A stretch of DNA of 64,000 bases from NCBI RefSeq assembly GCF_035987325.1, contig NZ_CP108488.1, positions 4,712,001 to 4,776,000 of the forward strand. Reading direction: 5' to 3'. The translations under genes were made by a program, and so were the position numbers. Of the stretch, positions 8,822-17,721 are shown one piece after another. The first letter of the stretch is position 1; each line of letters opens with the position of its first letter. The notes below the pieces were generated by a model. The model did not search any database. It had not been told where the DNA came from and saw only the letters and a list, made by a program, of their open reading frames with translations. The stretch is from Streptomyces sp. NBC_01244 (GTDB taxonomy: Bacteria; Actinomycetota; Actinomycetes; Streptomycetales; Streptomycetaceae).

Positions 8822-9490
8822 TCAACCGTCACCCGGTACCGGTGAGTTGCTCCCGGACCGCAGGAGCAGGGCTCCTTCATCATCCGGAACTGCAAATTCC
8901 GCTACGGCCGAGTAGTCCTTCGGGGCACCGGCCGACTCCTCCCTCGGCGTTTCACACAGCCCCGGTTCGTCGCCCGCGCCGACCGCGCAGCGGATCTGCA
9001 CCGTGCGCCCCGCCGGACCCATCACCGTGAGCACCGCGTCGAGCGAGCGGCCGCTGGTGTTCCGGTAGTAGCTGCGCCCCCACGTCCGGCCCTCGCCCGA
9101 CAGGACGCACGTCTGCGCCTCCACCCCCTGCGGAGAGGACAGTTCGGGCCCACAGCGGGCGTCCGTACGCGGCTGCTCGGCCGGGCCCGGACGGGCCGGC
9201 GCGGCGGCGGAGGCGGGCGTACGGGACCGGCCGGTGGCGGAACTCGCTCCCGAACCGCCCGAATCGGCCGAGCCCTCGGATTTGTCGGAGGTCTCGGAGT
9301 TGTCGGAGCCGCCGGAGTCCGACGCCCCCCGGTCGCCCTTGGGCGGGTGACCGAGGCCGAAGGTGGAGAGCAGCCCGCCGCCCTTTCCGTCGCTCTGACC
9401 GGCGAAATCCGGCCCGGCGATCGCTCCCGCCAACGGGAGCGACAAGATGATCAACACACCGGCGCCGATACCGATCAGGCGGAGATTCAT
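8822..9490 (-). CDS. Membrane-anchored or secreted hypothetical protein
   Basis: 222 residues. The N terminus (NLRLIGIGAGVLIILSLPLA) is a signal anchor or signal peptide. A low-complexity Ser/Gly/Asp/Pro linker spans about residues 45-105. The C-terminal domain of about 110 residues has four Cys (RCGPELS, QTCVLSG, IRCAVGA, LCETPRE) that could form two disulfides outside the cell. The ATG at 9488-9490 lacks a strong ribosome site. I do not recognise a family. Confidence 0.65.
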   Translation of the reverse strand: MNLRLIGIGAGVLIILSLPLAGAIAGPDFAGQSDGKGGGLLSTFGLGHPPKGDRGASDSGGSDNSETSDKSEGSADSGGSGASSATGRSRTPASAAAPARPGPAEQPRTDARCGPELSSPQGVEAQTCVLSGEGRTWGRSYYRNTSGRSLDAVLTVMGPAGRTVQIRCAVGAGDEPGLCETPREESAGAPKDYSAVAEFAVPDDEGALLLRSGSNSPVPGDG

Positions 9491-9598
9491 TCGCCGAAGA
9501 TAGCGATGCGGGAATGGGGCACGGAGAACCCCGCGCCCAATTCCCTTGGAAACTCGTCTCGCTGGCACCCGTACGAGTGATCCGTCAGTGCACGGGCG

Positions 9599-10297
9599 TC
9601 AGTACGCGAGCCGGCTCCCGCCGCCCGAGGCCCCGCTGCTCTCCTCCACCAGCGCGTCCACGACCGCCTCCACCTCCGGCAGCCAGATCTCCCCGGCGCC
9701 TGCGGGCTCGCGCTCCCACCGCACCTGGCCGCCGCCGATCGCGGCGGAGGGCGGGAGCAGCAAGTAGCCGCCCTCGCCGTGGAACCGCAGCGAGGAGGGC
9801 ACGTGGTCCTTGGCGTAGAGGATCTCGCCGAGCCGCTCCAGCGAGTACGGCGCCACGAGCAGCGACCACCGTGTGGGCGTGGCCACGATCGGCCCGAGCC
9901 GCATGCCCTCGGCGTCCAGTCGTACGACGGCACGCGCGGCCGCCGCCGCGGGCAGGCTCACCGCGCAGGGCGCGCTCGCGCCGGTCGCCAGCAGGATCGG
10001 GGCACCCGCCCGGTTGGCCCACCACCAGGACACCATCCGGGGGTCGGTGGTGGCGGCGAGCAGCCCGGGATCGAAGGGGTGCGCGCCGGGCACGACGCAG
10101 TCGGGGTCGGGGCAGGCGCACCGGGAGCTGTCGGCTCCGCAGCGCCCGACGCCCGGCAGCACGGGCCAGTGCCAGGTGGTGGCGCAGGTCAGCGCCGCTT
10201 CGAGGAGACCCGGCGCATCACCCTGCGGCGGGGCGGGGCGCAGGGATTGCAAGCGATTGCGGAGCCGCTGGAGACGCCTTCCGAGGATCTCGCGCAT
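9599..10297 (-). CDS. Prim-Pol-like (bifunctional DNA primase/polymerase N-terminal domain) protein
   Basis: 232 residues, starting at ATG 10295-10297 after GGAAAGGAACG. It has the actinobacterial Prim-Pol N-terminal features: WHWPVLPGV, a Cys/His cluster CGADSSRCACPDPDCVVPGAH, then WWWANRAGAPILLATG. The motif order matches short Streptomyces proteins annotated as bifunctional DNA primase/polymerase. The acidic metal ligands of an active polymerase are not obvious, so catalytic activity is uncertain. Confidence 0.65.
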   Translation of the reverse strand: MREILGRRLQRLRNRLQSLRPAPPQGDAPGLLEAALTCATTWHWPVLPGVGRCGADSSRCACPDPDCVVPGAHPFDPGLLAATTDPRMVSWWWANRAGAPILLATGASAPCAVSLPAAAAARAVVRLDAEGMRLGPIVATPTRWSLLVAPYSLERLGEILYAKDHVPSSLRFHGEGGYLLLPPSAAIGGGQVRWEREPAGAGEIWLPEVEAVVDALVEESSGASGGGSRLAY

Positions 10298-10704
10298 GAG
10301 CGCTCGTTCCTTTCCGTTGAACGCCGAGGGCCACATCACACCATGTAAGCGGTGGTTCACCACACGTACACGTTTCGCGTCACTGTCCGCCTGAAGCAGG
10401 TTCACACGGTTCGTGCAGTTTTCTTACGGGTCCATGAAACGTCCGTCGGGGGCGGTACGCGACCCGGGACCGCGCGGGGAACGGCTGTCGTCGATGGGGA
10501 CGACGGGCCGTGCCCGACGGTTCCCGGCGGGCACCGGGCTGCGCCAACTCTCCCCGGGTGCAACGGATTACGTACCCGGACCGGCCGACTGACTCGCCCA
10601 GTCGACCGCAAAAACCGTCCGCTTCCCGCTTTTTCCGGCCAAGTTCTAGCCCTGGCCGGACAGTGAGTTGCCGTCCCACGGACACCAGGATTCCCACCTG
10701 GGCA
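10298..10704. promoter_or_regulatory. Divergent intergenic region between Prim-Pol-like and phosphatase genes
   Basis: About 400 bp with no convincing gene. It should hold two divergent promoters. The TTCACACGGTTCG and TTTTCTTACGGGTCC stretch around 10400-10430 is A/T-richer and suits a promoter, but I cannot assign a sigma factor. Confidence 0.4.
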
Positions 10705-12321
10705 ATGCTGGACATCGCTCCTCGTGTGCGTGTAGATGTGGATTCATTGATAGCGGCGCAGCATGATCTGGGGGTTTGCGATGCTATATGGCGAATCGCA
10801 CCAGCTGGAAAGGCGGACGCCATGAGCGCCCCGCATCTGCCGAAAGTGGCTGGAATCGATCCAGCTGTCACAGCGTCCCCGCACACTGTGGCGCCCACAC
10901 CGGCTCCCACGGCCGTGTCCACATCGACGAGCCCGCGAGCGGTTCACACACCGGCGCAGGTCCCCGCCGCGAGCTCGGTCATTCAGGACCGCCTCGCGGG
11001 CATGGTCTCCGACCTCACCACCCTCCACGAGCTCACCGAGCGGCTCGCCCGCGCCAGTGACCTCACCGCCTCCCTCCAGGAGTTCCTGCGGGCGGGCGCG
11101 GCCCTGGTCGGCGCCCGTCGCGGCCTGATCGTCCTGGAGCCCTCCGACGGACTCGGCCCCACCACCACGATCGGCCTCGGGCTCGGCCACGCCGACCTCG
11201 GCCACATCGAGACGGTGCCGCGCAGCGCCACCTCGTACGGCCGCATCCTCGACGGCCTGCCCGACGCCAACGGCGGCTCTGAGTTCCTGCCCGAGCCCGG
11301 CACGGCCACCGGCCCCGGCGGCGACGGGTACGCCGCCCCCGTCGACCCCCGCCACCGCGAGGTCGCCGCCCGCCTCGGCTACGCCGCCAGCTACGCGCTG
11401 CCGCTGACCGCCGAGGCCACCGGCCGGCTCGGCGCGGCCGTCTGGCTCTACGACGAACAGGCCGAGCCCAGCGACCGCCAGCGCGACCTGGTCGGGCTGT
11501 ACGTCCGGCACGCCGCCGAGCACCTGGCCCGGATGCTGGAGGTGGAGCGTGCCCGCGCCGGCCTGGCCACCGTCGCCGAGGAACTCCTGCCCAGCCGGCT
11601 CCCCCGGATCCCCGGGGTCCAGCTCGCCGCCCGGCACCACACCGGACCGCACGGCGGGGGCGACTGGTACGACGCGCTCCCGCTGCCGGAGGGCGCCCTC
11701 GGGCTGGCCGTCGGCTCCGTCACCGGCTCGGGGCCGAGCGCCGTCGCCGCGATGGGCCGGCTGCGCGCCTCGCTGCGGGCGTACGCCGTCATGGAGGGCG
11801 AGGACCCCGTCGCCGTCCTCTCCGACCTGGAGCTGCTGCTGCGCCTGACCGAGCCCGCGCGCTCGGCGACCGCGCTCTTCGCCTACTGCGAGCCCGCCGG
11901 GGGCCAGGCGGGCGGACCGGCGGGCGGCCGGGGGCGCAAGCTCATCCTGGCCGGGGCCGGGCACACCCCGCCGCTGCTGATCGGCGAGCGGCGCACCGAG
12001 TACGTGGAGACCACCCTCTCCGCGCCGCTCGGAATGCTGTCCTGCTGGGAGGCTCCGAGCGTGGAGATCGAGCCCGCGCCCGGAGAAACGGTGCTGCTCT
12101 ATACGGACGGGCTGCTCCGGCGCACCGGGGACCCGATGGACCGGGCGTACGCGCGGCTGCACGCCGCCGCCGCGGGGATCCCCCGTAGCGTCCGCGAGGA
12201 CCCGGCCGCGATCTGCGACCACATCCTGCGGACGGTGCTGCCGGACGGCGACGGGGACGGGCCCGCTTCCCCGGCGGACGCCTCCGAGGACATCGTGCTG
12301 CTCGCCGCGCGGTTCGAGTGA
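10705..12321 (+). CDS. PP2C-type (SpoIIE) protein phosphatase with GAF domain
   Basis: 538 residues from ATG 10705. Residues about 100-280 form a GAF-like sensor (ARRGLIVLEP, GYAASYALPLT). About 300-530 is a SpoIIE/PP2C phosphatase with GGGDWYDALPL (metal Asp), LILAGAGHTPPLL, VLLYTDGLLRR and SEDIVLLAARF. Such proteins dephosphorylate anti-anti-sigma factors. Codons from 10705 to 10821 have unusually low third-position GC. ATG 10822, after GGAAAGGCGG, is a credible alternative start that would drop 39 residues. I recall the MLDI-type N terminus in homologues, so I keep the longer form. Confidence 0.82.
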   Translation: MLDIAPRVRVDVDSLIAAQHDLGVCDAIWRIAPAGKADAMSAPHLPKVAGIDPAVTASPHTVAPTPAPTAVSTSTSPRAVHTPAQVPAASSVIQDRLAGMVSDLTTLHELTERLARASDLTASLQEFLRAGAALVGARRGLIVLEPSDGLGPTTTIGLGLGHADLGHIETVPRSATSYGRILDGLPDANGGSEFLPEPGTATGPGGDGYAAPVDPRHREVAARLGYAASYALPLTAEATGRLGAAVWLYDEQAEPSDRQRDLVGLYVRHAAEHLARMLEVERARAGLATVAEELLPSRLPRIPGVQLAARHHTGPHGGGDWYDALPLPEGALGLAVGSVTGSGPSAVAAMGRLRASLRAYAVMEGEDPVAVLSDLELLLRLTEPARSATALFAYCEPAGGQAGGPAGGRGRKLILAGAGHTPPLLIGERRTEYVETTLSAPLGMLSCWEAPSVEIEPAPGETVLLYTDGLLRRTGDPMDRAYARLHAAAAGIPRSVREDPAAICDHILRTVLPDGDGDGPASPADASEDIVLLAARFE

Positions 12322-12349
12322 CGAGGAGATGGAGGAGGTGAGGGCGGGG

Positions 12350-12381
12350 CGTGTGACCTGGTTTGGCGGATTTGTCACACG
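12350..12381. promoter_or_regulatory. Inverted repeat upstream of pepP
   Basis: CGTGTGAC and GTCACACG are perfect inverted octamers 16 bp apart, about 80 bp before the pepP start. The GTGTGAC/GTCACAC arms look like a CRP/FNR-type dyad but the spacer is longer than the CRP norm. It could equally be a hairpin ending the phosphatase transcript. Confidence 0.35.
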
Positions 12382-12461
12382 AACCGTCGGGGGGCATCCG
12401 CTCACACATACGATGGATGAGGTCCATACCCGGTCCGTGTCCGTCGTACTGAGGAGAAGAC

Positions 12462-13928
12462 GTGGCTGACGAGCTCACCCCGGAGACCCCGGAAGAAGAG
12501 CAGCCCAAGAAGAAGCACAAGCAGCGCAAGAACGGGCTGTACCCGGGTGTCAGCGAGGAGCTCGCCGCAAGCATGCGCACGGGCTGGGCAGACACCGAGC
12601 TGCGCGGACTGGAGCCGATCGCTCAAGCCGCGCACACCGCCGCCCGCCGCTCCGCCCTGTCCCGGCGTTTCCCCGGGGAGCGCCTCGTCGTCCCCGCCGG
12701 CCGGCTGAAGACGCGCTCGAACGACACCGAGTACCCCTTCCGCGCCTCGACGGAGTACGCGTACCTCACCGGCGACCAGACCGAGAACGGCGTCCTGGTC
12801 CTGGAGCCCGCGGGGGAGACCGGCCACCACGCCACCGTCTACCTGCTGCCCCGCTCCGACCGCGAGAACGGCGAGTTCTGGCTCTCCGGCAACGGTGAGC
12901 TGTGGGTCGGCCGCCGCCACTCCCTCACGGAGGCCGAGCAGCTCCTGGGCATCCCGGCCAAGGACGTGCGCAAGCTCGCCGAGGAGCTGACCGAGGCCGA
13001 GGGCCCGGTCCGCAGCGTCCGCGGTCACGACTCCGTCATCGAGACCGCCCTGACCGACAAGGTCACCAAGGAGCGCGACGAGGAGCTGCGCGTCTACCTC
13101 TCCGAGGCCCGCGCCGTGAAGGACGCGTTCGAGATCGACGAGCTGCAGAAGGCCGTCGACTCCACCGTCCGCGGCTTCGAGGACGTCGTGAAGGTGCTCG
13201 ACAAGGCCGAGGCCACCTCCGAGCGCTACATCGAGGGCACCTTCTTCCTGCGCGCCCGCGTCGAGGGCAACGACGTCGGCTACGGCTCCATCTGCGCCGC
13301 CGGCCCGCACGCCTGCACCCTGCACTGGGTCCGCAACGACGGCGACGTCCGCTCAGGCGACCTGCTGCTGCTCGACGCCGGTGTGGAGACCCACTCCCTC
13401 TACACGGCCGACGTCACGCGCACGCTGCCGATCAACGGCACGTACACCGACATCCAGCGCAAGATCTACGACGCGGTCTACGCGTCCCAGGAAGCCGGCA
13501 TCGCCGCCGTCAAGCCGGGCGCGAAGTTCCGCGACTTCCACGACGCCTCCCAGCACGTGCTCGCCGAGAAGCTCGTCGAGTGGGGCCTGGTGGAAGGCCC
13601 GGTCGAGCGCGTCCTGGAGCTCGGCCTGCAGCGCCGCTGGACCCTGCACGGTACCGGCCACATGCTCGGCATGGACGTCCACGACTGCGCCGCCGCGCGC
13701 ACCGAGGCGTACGTCGACGGCACGCTGGAGCCGGGCATGTGCCTGACGGTCGAGCCCGGTCTGTACTTCCAGGCCGACGACCTGACCGTGCCCGAGGAGT
13801 ACCGCGGCATCGGCGTCCGGATCGAGGACGACATCCTCGTCACCGAGGACGGCAACCGGAACATGTCCGCCGGGCTGCCCCGCACCTCGGACGAGGTCGA
13901 GGCGTGGATGGCGCGCCTCAAGGGCTGA
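12462..13928 (+). CDS. pepP: Xaa-Pro aminopeptidase (aminopeptidase P, M24B)
   Basis: 488 residues, GTG start after GAGGAG. It removes N-terminal residues preceding proline in the cytoplasm. An N-terminal creatinase-like domain (about 30-220) is followed by the pita-bread domain with the dimetal ligands: Asp in LLLLDAGVETHSLYTADVTR (both Asp), His in HGTGHMLGMDVHDC, Glu in MCLTVEPGLYF and Glu in GVRIEDDILVTEDG. The first 25 residues are Glu/Lys-rich. A strong hairpin follows. Length and motif order fit the family. Confidence 0.93.
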   Translation: MADELTPETPEEEQPKKKHKQRKNGLYPGVSEELAASMRTGWADTELRGLEPIAQAAHTAARRSALSRRFPGERLVVPAGRLKTRSNDTEYPFRASTEYAYLTGDQTENGVLVLEPAGETGHHATVYLLPRSDRENGEFWLSGNGELWVGRRHSLTEAEQLLGIPAKDVRKLAEELTEAEGPVRSVRGHDSVIETALTDKVTKERDEELRVYLSEARAVKDAFEIDELQKAVDSTVRGFEDVVKVLDKAEATSERYIEGTFFLRARVEGNDVGYGSICAAGPHACTLHWVRNDGDVRSGDLLLLDAGVETHSLYTADVTRTLPINGTYTDIQRKIYDAVYASQEAGIAAVKPGAKFRDFHDASQHVLAEKLVEWGLVEGPVERVLELGLQRRWTLHGTGHMLGMDVHDCAAARTEAYVDGTLEPGMCLTVEPGLYFQADDLTVPEEYRGIGVRIEDDILVTEDGNRNMSAGLPRTSDEVEAWMARLKG

Positions 13929-13942
13929 CGCCACCGCTCGTA

Positions 13943-13987
13943 CGCGCCGATGGGCGGGACCCTCCACGGGTTCCGCCCATCGGCGCG
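13943..13987. terminator. Bidirectional terminator between pepP and a convergent HATPase gene
   Basis: A roughly 15-bp perfect stem, CGCGCCGATGGGCGG / CCGCCCATCGGCGCG, lies between two convergent gene ends and ends two bases before the - strand stop codon. Confidence 0.85.
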
Positions 13988-13988
13988 T

Positions 13989-14495
13989 CTACGACACCTT
14001 CAGCAGTGAGTCGTCCCGCCATTTCAGCATCTTGTCGAAGCTGACCACGGCGCCCCGGCCCGGCCGGTTGCGGAAGCGGACGTGGTCGGCGAGCTCCTCG
14101 ATCAGGTGCAGTCCCCGGCCGTGCTCGGCCAGGGACGGTCTGCGGCGGGCCACCGTCGCGGGCGGGAACCCCGGGCCCGAGTCGCTCACCTCGATGCGGC
14201 AGCGGTCCCCGTCCAGATAGGCCGTGACGTGGTACGCCCCGGTCCCGTCCGGGGATCCGCCGCCCGAGGCCGCGTCGTCCGGATACGACGCGGCGTCCGT
14301 GTACCCGCAGCGCGGGACCGGTTCGCGGCCACCGTGCTCCACCGCGTTCGCGCACGCCTCGCTCAGCGCCACCGACAGGTCGAAGGAGATGTCCGGGTCC
14401 ACCCCCGCGGTCTCCATCGTCCCCAGCAGCAGTCGCCTCGCGAGGGGCACACTCGCTGCTTCGCGCCTCAAGTGGAGAGACCACCAGATGCTCAT
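13989..14495 (-). CDS. ATP-binding protein, RsbW-like HATPase
   Basis: 168 residues. N box ALSEACANAVEHGG, G1 EVSDSGPGFPP and G2 AEHGRGLHLIEELAD are intact, so ATP binding is expected. It is a typical short Streptomyces anti-sigma/kinase-like protein. The ATG is preceded by AGGTAACGG. The nearby GAF-SpoIIE phosphatase (10705-12321) belongs to the opposing half of such partner-switching circuits, but a functional link is not shown. Confidence 0.85.
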   Translation of the reverse strand: MSIWWSLHLRREAASVPLARRLLLGTMETAGVDPDISFDLSVALSEACANAVEHGGREPVPRCGYTDAASYPDDAASGGGSPDGTGAYHVTAYLDGDRCRIEVSDSGPGFPPATVARRRPSLAEHGRGLHLIEELADHVRFRNRPGRGAVVSFDKMLKWRDDSLLKVS

Positions 14496-14779
14496 ACCGT
14501 TACCTATTGCCGCCCGGGGCCGGGGCTAAGCCCCCGAAGACCGACAGAGCCCTCGTTCGGCCGATGTGGCGCTCCCGGGCGGCGGTGTATGCGGTGCGGG
14601 TGGGGGAGACCCGGAGGGGCGCGCGGGGAGTGCTCGCGGAGGGCTCGGGTGGGAGTACTCGGGGGAGCACCCGGGTGCGCGTGCACCGACGCACACCGGG
14701 CATCCGTGCGCGGGAGTGCCAACCTGCTGTCGCACCTGCCGTATGCGGCGCCTAAGGCCAGTGCGATGATGGCCCGGCC
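14496..14779. other. Intergenic region with no recognised gene
   Basis: 284 bp between two divergent genes. G/C-rich with GGAGTACTCGGGGGAGCACC near its middle. I see no coding pattern, tRNA or clear promoter. Confidence 0.4.
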
Positions 14780-15595
14780 ATGACTGCCCCCCACGCGACG
14801 CAGGCCGGACCCGGCCTCAGGCTGATCCGGGCCGCGGTGTTCACCGCGGTCTGTGTCGTGCTGTCCGCGGCCGGGCACGCGCTGGCCTCCTGCGCGACGG
14901 TGCCCTGGTGGTCCCTCTGCGCCGGCTTCCTCGCCGTGTTCGCGGTAGCGGCCCCGCTCGCGGGACGCCGCCGCTCGCTGCCGGGCATCGCCGCCGCGCT
15001 GGCCGGCGGACAGCTCGCCCTGCACACGGTGTTCGGCCTCGGCCAGCACAACGCCTCGGCGGGCGGCGGCACCTCCTCGGAGACCTCGCTCGCGGCACTG
15101 GCCGCCCAACTGGTCTGCGGGGGCAACTCCGTCCCGATCCACCCGGCGGATGCCCGGCGGATCCTGGAGAGCGCCGGGCTGGACCCGGACGCCGTGGCCG
15201 CGCAGGCCGAGGCGCAGGGGCACCTGGCCCACGCCCACATGGGGCAGGGCCTCGTAGAGCCGGCCACCGGACTGGTCGGGCTGCTCAGCCCGGCCATGCT
15301 GATCGGGCACCTGCTGGCCGCACTCGCAGCCGGCTGGCTGCTCGGGCGCGGCGACGCCGCGCTGTTCCGCCTCCTCGAACTGTCCAGGCTCTCCGCGGCT
15401 GGCGCACCGGTACGCCCGCTGCGTGCCGCGCTGGCCTACGTACGGGCCCTCGGCGCGGGCCTTGCGGACCGGCCCGTCCGCACTCCGCGGGCAGCGGACG
15501 CCGGGACCGGCTCCGGTCCCTCCACGGGCCGGGACGCACTCCAGCACACGGTGATCAGGCGCGGGCCGCCCACGGCATTCGCCCTCGCAGCCTGA
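14780..15595 (+). CDS. Multi-spanning membrane protein next to copper genes
   Basis: 271 residues with about five hydrophobic segments (AAVFTAVCVVLSAAGHALA, AGFLAVFAVAAPLAG, GIAAALAGGQLALHTVFG, LVGLLSPAMLIGHLLAALAA). A His/Met patch, GHLAHAHMGQG (about residues 155-165), and several other His in the membrane regions suggest metal handling. It stands at the head of the copper block and is co-oriented with it. I do not recognise a named family; a role in copper uptake or sensing is inferred from position and His content. Confidence 0.65.
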   Translation: MTAPHATQAGPGLRLIRAAVFTAVCVVLSAAGHALASCATVPWWSLCAGFLAVFAVAAPLAGRRRSLPGIAAALAGGQLALHTVFGLGQHNASAGGGTSSETSLAALAAQLVCGGNSVPIHPADARRILESAGLDPDAVAAQAEAQGHLAHAHMGQGLVEPATGLVGLLSPAMLIGHLLAALAAGWLLGRGDAALFRLLELSRLSAAGAPVRPLRAALAYVRALGAGLADRPVRTPRAADAGTGSGPSTGRDALQHTVIRRGPPTAFALAA

Positions 15596-15705
15596 AGCGG
15601 CACCTCTCCTCCCCGGGACTCACGACGGGAGCACCGGTGCCGCGAACTCCGTGCGCGCCGCGCGCGGAGCCACCGTCACCACAGCTTCCGTGGAGTGTTT
15701 CTGCC

Positions 15706-16437
15706 ATGAAGACCTCTCGCGTCTCCTTCGCCGCCGCCCTCGCCGCCGGTTCCGTCCTCCTCCTCTCCGGCACCGCCTTCGCCCACGTCGGCGTGCAGCC
15801 CGTCGGAGAGGCCGCCAAGGGCGGCTACGCGACGCTCAACTTCAAGGTCCCCAACGAGCGCGACAACGCCGCGACGACGCAGCTCGAGGTCAACTTCCCG
15901 GTCGACCAGCCACTCACCTCCGTCATGCCGCAGGACATCCCCGGCTGGACGTCCAGCGTCGAGAAGACCAAGCTCGACAAGCCGCTCACCGTGCACGGCA
16001 AGCAGGTCAACGAGGTCGTCACCAAGGTGACCTGGTCCGGCGGCAAGATCGAGAGCGGCAAGTTCCAGCAGTTCCCGGTCTCCGTCGGCAAGCTGCCCGA
16101 CAACGCCGACCAGATGGTCTTCAAGGCGATCCAGACCTACGACAACGGCGAGATCGTCCGCTGGATCGAAGAGCCCAAGGAAGGCGCCGCGGAGCCGCAG
16201 AACCCGGCGCCCGTCCTGAAGCTGACCGCCGCCCCGGCCGGCGGCGACCACCACGACGCCACCCCGAAGACGGACGGCGACAAGAACGGCGCCGCCGCCG
16301 ACCACAAGGACGGCCACGACACGGCCGCCTCCAAGAGCGGCTCCGACACCACCGCGCGGGCCCTCGGCATCGCTGGCATCGTCATCGGACTCGGCGGCGT
16401 GGCCTTCGGCGTCGCCTCGCGCCGCCGCACCTCCTGA
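15706..16437 (+). CDS. ycnI: YcnI-family (DUF1775) copper-binding protein, membrane anchored
   Basis: 243 residues, ATG after GGAG. The signal peptide ends at AFA, so the mature protein starts with His (HVGVQPVGEA), the N-terminal histidine used for copper in YcnI proteins. The DUF1775 domain has GGYATLNFKVPNER and VTWSGGKI. An Asp/His-rich linker (DHHDATPKTDGDK) and a C-terminal helix (LGIAGIVIGLGGVAFGV) plus RRR anchor it in the membrane. Copper delivery or storage outside the membrane is the family role. First gene of a five-gene copper operon. Confidence 0.9.
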   Translation: MKTSRVSFAAALAAGSVLLLSGTAFAHVGVQPVGEAAKGGYATLNFKVPNERDNAATTQLEVNFPVDQPLTSVMPQDIPGWTSSVEKTKLDKPLTVHGKQVNEVVTKVTWSGGKIESGKFQQFPVSVGKLPDNADQMVFKAIQTYDNGEIVRWIEEPKEGAAEPQNPAPVLKLTAAPAGGDHHDATPKTDGDKNGAAADHKDGHDTAASKSGSDTTARALGIAGIVIGLGGVAFGVASRRRTS

Positions 16438-16539
16438 CCTCCTGACCTCCTGACCTGCCGATCCCACAGCCGACCGGTCATCCGGGCCGGCCGGGCTCGC
16501 GGATCCACCCGTACCACCCCCGATCCCAGGGACTTTCCC

Positions 16540-17193
16540 ATGCGCACCACACGTGTGACGCTCGCCGCCCTCGTGGCGGCGGCCGCCCTCACCCTCACCG
16601 CCTGCGGTGGCGAACCGGCCAAGAACGGCCAGGTCACCCAGATCAGCGAGAGCCAGGCGAAAGCCGGCTCCGCCACCGTGCTCGACCGCCCCTTCGACAA
16701 GCCGGACGTCGTCCTCACCGACACCACCGGCAAGCCGTGGAACCTCCGCGAGCAGACCAAGGGCAAGCCGACGCTCATCTACTTCGGCTACACCCACTGC
16801 CCCGACGTGTGCCCCCTGACGATGAGCAACATCGCCGTCGCCAAGAAGGCACTTCCCAAGGCCGACCAGGACAAGCTCCAGGTCGTCTTCATCACCACCG
16901 ACCCGGAACGGGACACCCCCGAATCCCTCGGCGCGTGGCTCAAGGCCCAGGACCCGGCATTCACCGGGCTGACCGGGGACTTCGCCACCATCCAGGCCGC
17001 CGCACGCACGCTCGGCATCGGCATCGAGGCCGCCAAGACGGACGCCGCCGGCAACGTCGTCTCCATGCACGGCGCCCAGGTCATCGCCTTCTCGCCCAAG
17101 ACCGACGAGGGATACCTCCTCTACGGCGAGAGCACCACCGTCGATGACTACACCAAGGACCTGCCGAAGGTCGTCAAGGGAGAGAACCCGTGA
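16540..17193 (+). CDS. Sco1/SenC-family copper chaperone lipoprotein
   Basis: 217 residues. The lipobox LTACGG (Cys21) predicts a lipoprotein. The thioredoxin-like Sco domain has the copper-binding CPDVC (about residues 88-92) and a distal His in SMHGAQVIAF. Sco proteins deliver copper to the Cu-A site of cytochrome oxidase and, in S. lividans, work with the PCuAC chaperone. The stop overlaps the start of that PCuAC gene, so the two are coupled. Confidence 0.92.
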   Translation: MRTTRVTLAALVAAAALTLTACGGEPAKNGQVTQISESQAKAGSATVLDRPFDKPDVVLTDTTGKPWNLREQTKGKPTLIYFGYTHCPDVCPLTMSNIAVAKKALPKADQDKLQVVFITTDPERDTPESLGAWLKAQDPAFTGLTGDFATIQAAARTLGIGIEAAKTDAAGNVVSMHGAQVIAFSPKTDEGYLLYGESTTVDDYTKDLPKVVKGENP

Positions 17194-17699
17194 ACACCCG
17201 CACCACCCGCACCACCCGCACCCTCGCCGTCGCCCTCTCCCTGACGGCCGCGCTCGCCATATCCGGCTGCTCCTCGGACGGCGAGGACTCCGGATCCGCT
17301 TCCGGCGGCGCGCCGAAGCTGACGGTCAGCGGCGGGTACATGCCGCAGCCCGTGAACGACGAGATGGCCGGCGCGTTCATGGTCATCAAGAACGACTCCA
17401 AGACGGCCGACAAGCTGACCGGCGCCACGAGCCCGCTCTCCGACGATCTGCAGATCCACGAGACCAAGGATCAGAAGATGCAGCAGGTGCAGTCCATGGA
17501 CGTGCCCGCGAACGGCGAGCTGAAGCTGGCACGCGGCGGCAGCCACGTCATGTTCATGGGGCTCAAGAACACCCCCAAGGTCGGTGACAAGGTCACCATC
17601 GAACTGCGCTTCGAGAAGTCCGGCCCGGTCAAGGTCGAGCTGGACGTCAAGGAGCGGACGTACAAGGCTCCGACATCCACCGATGGCACCGCCCACTGA
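17190..17699 (+). CDS. PCuAC-type periplasmic copper chaperone (lipoprotein)
   Basis: 169 residues. GTG overlaps the Sco stop (GTGA). The lipobox is AISGCS. The PCuAC Cu(I) motif is readable: His/Met in IHETKDQKMQQ and HVMFMGL (H-x-M). In S. lividans the equivalent protein passes Cu(I) to Sco. No terminator separates it from the next gene. Confidence 0.92.
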   Translation: MNTRTTRTTRTLAVALSLTAALAISGCSSDGEDSGSASGGAPKLTVSGGYMPQPVNDEMAGAFMVIKNDSKTADKLTGATSPLSDDLQIHETKDQKMQQVQSMDVPANGELKLARGGSHVMFMGLKNTPKVGDKVTIELRFEKSGPVKVELDVKERTYKAPTSTDGTAH

Positions 17700-17721
17700 C
17701 GGACCGAGGGACTGACACGCC

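Noticed and set aside
16436..16456. Triplicate TGACCTCC after the YcnI gene
   Set aside because: Only three very short units overlapping the stop codon; no sign of function.
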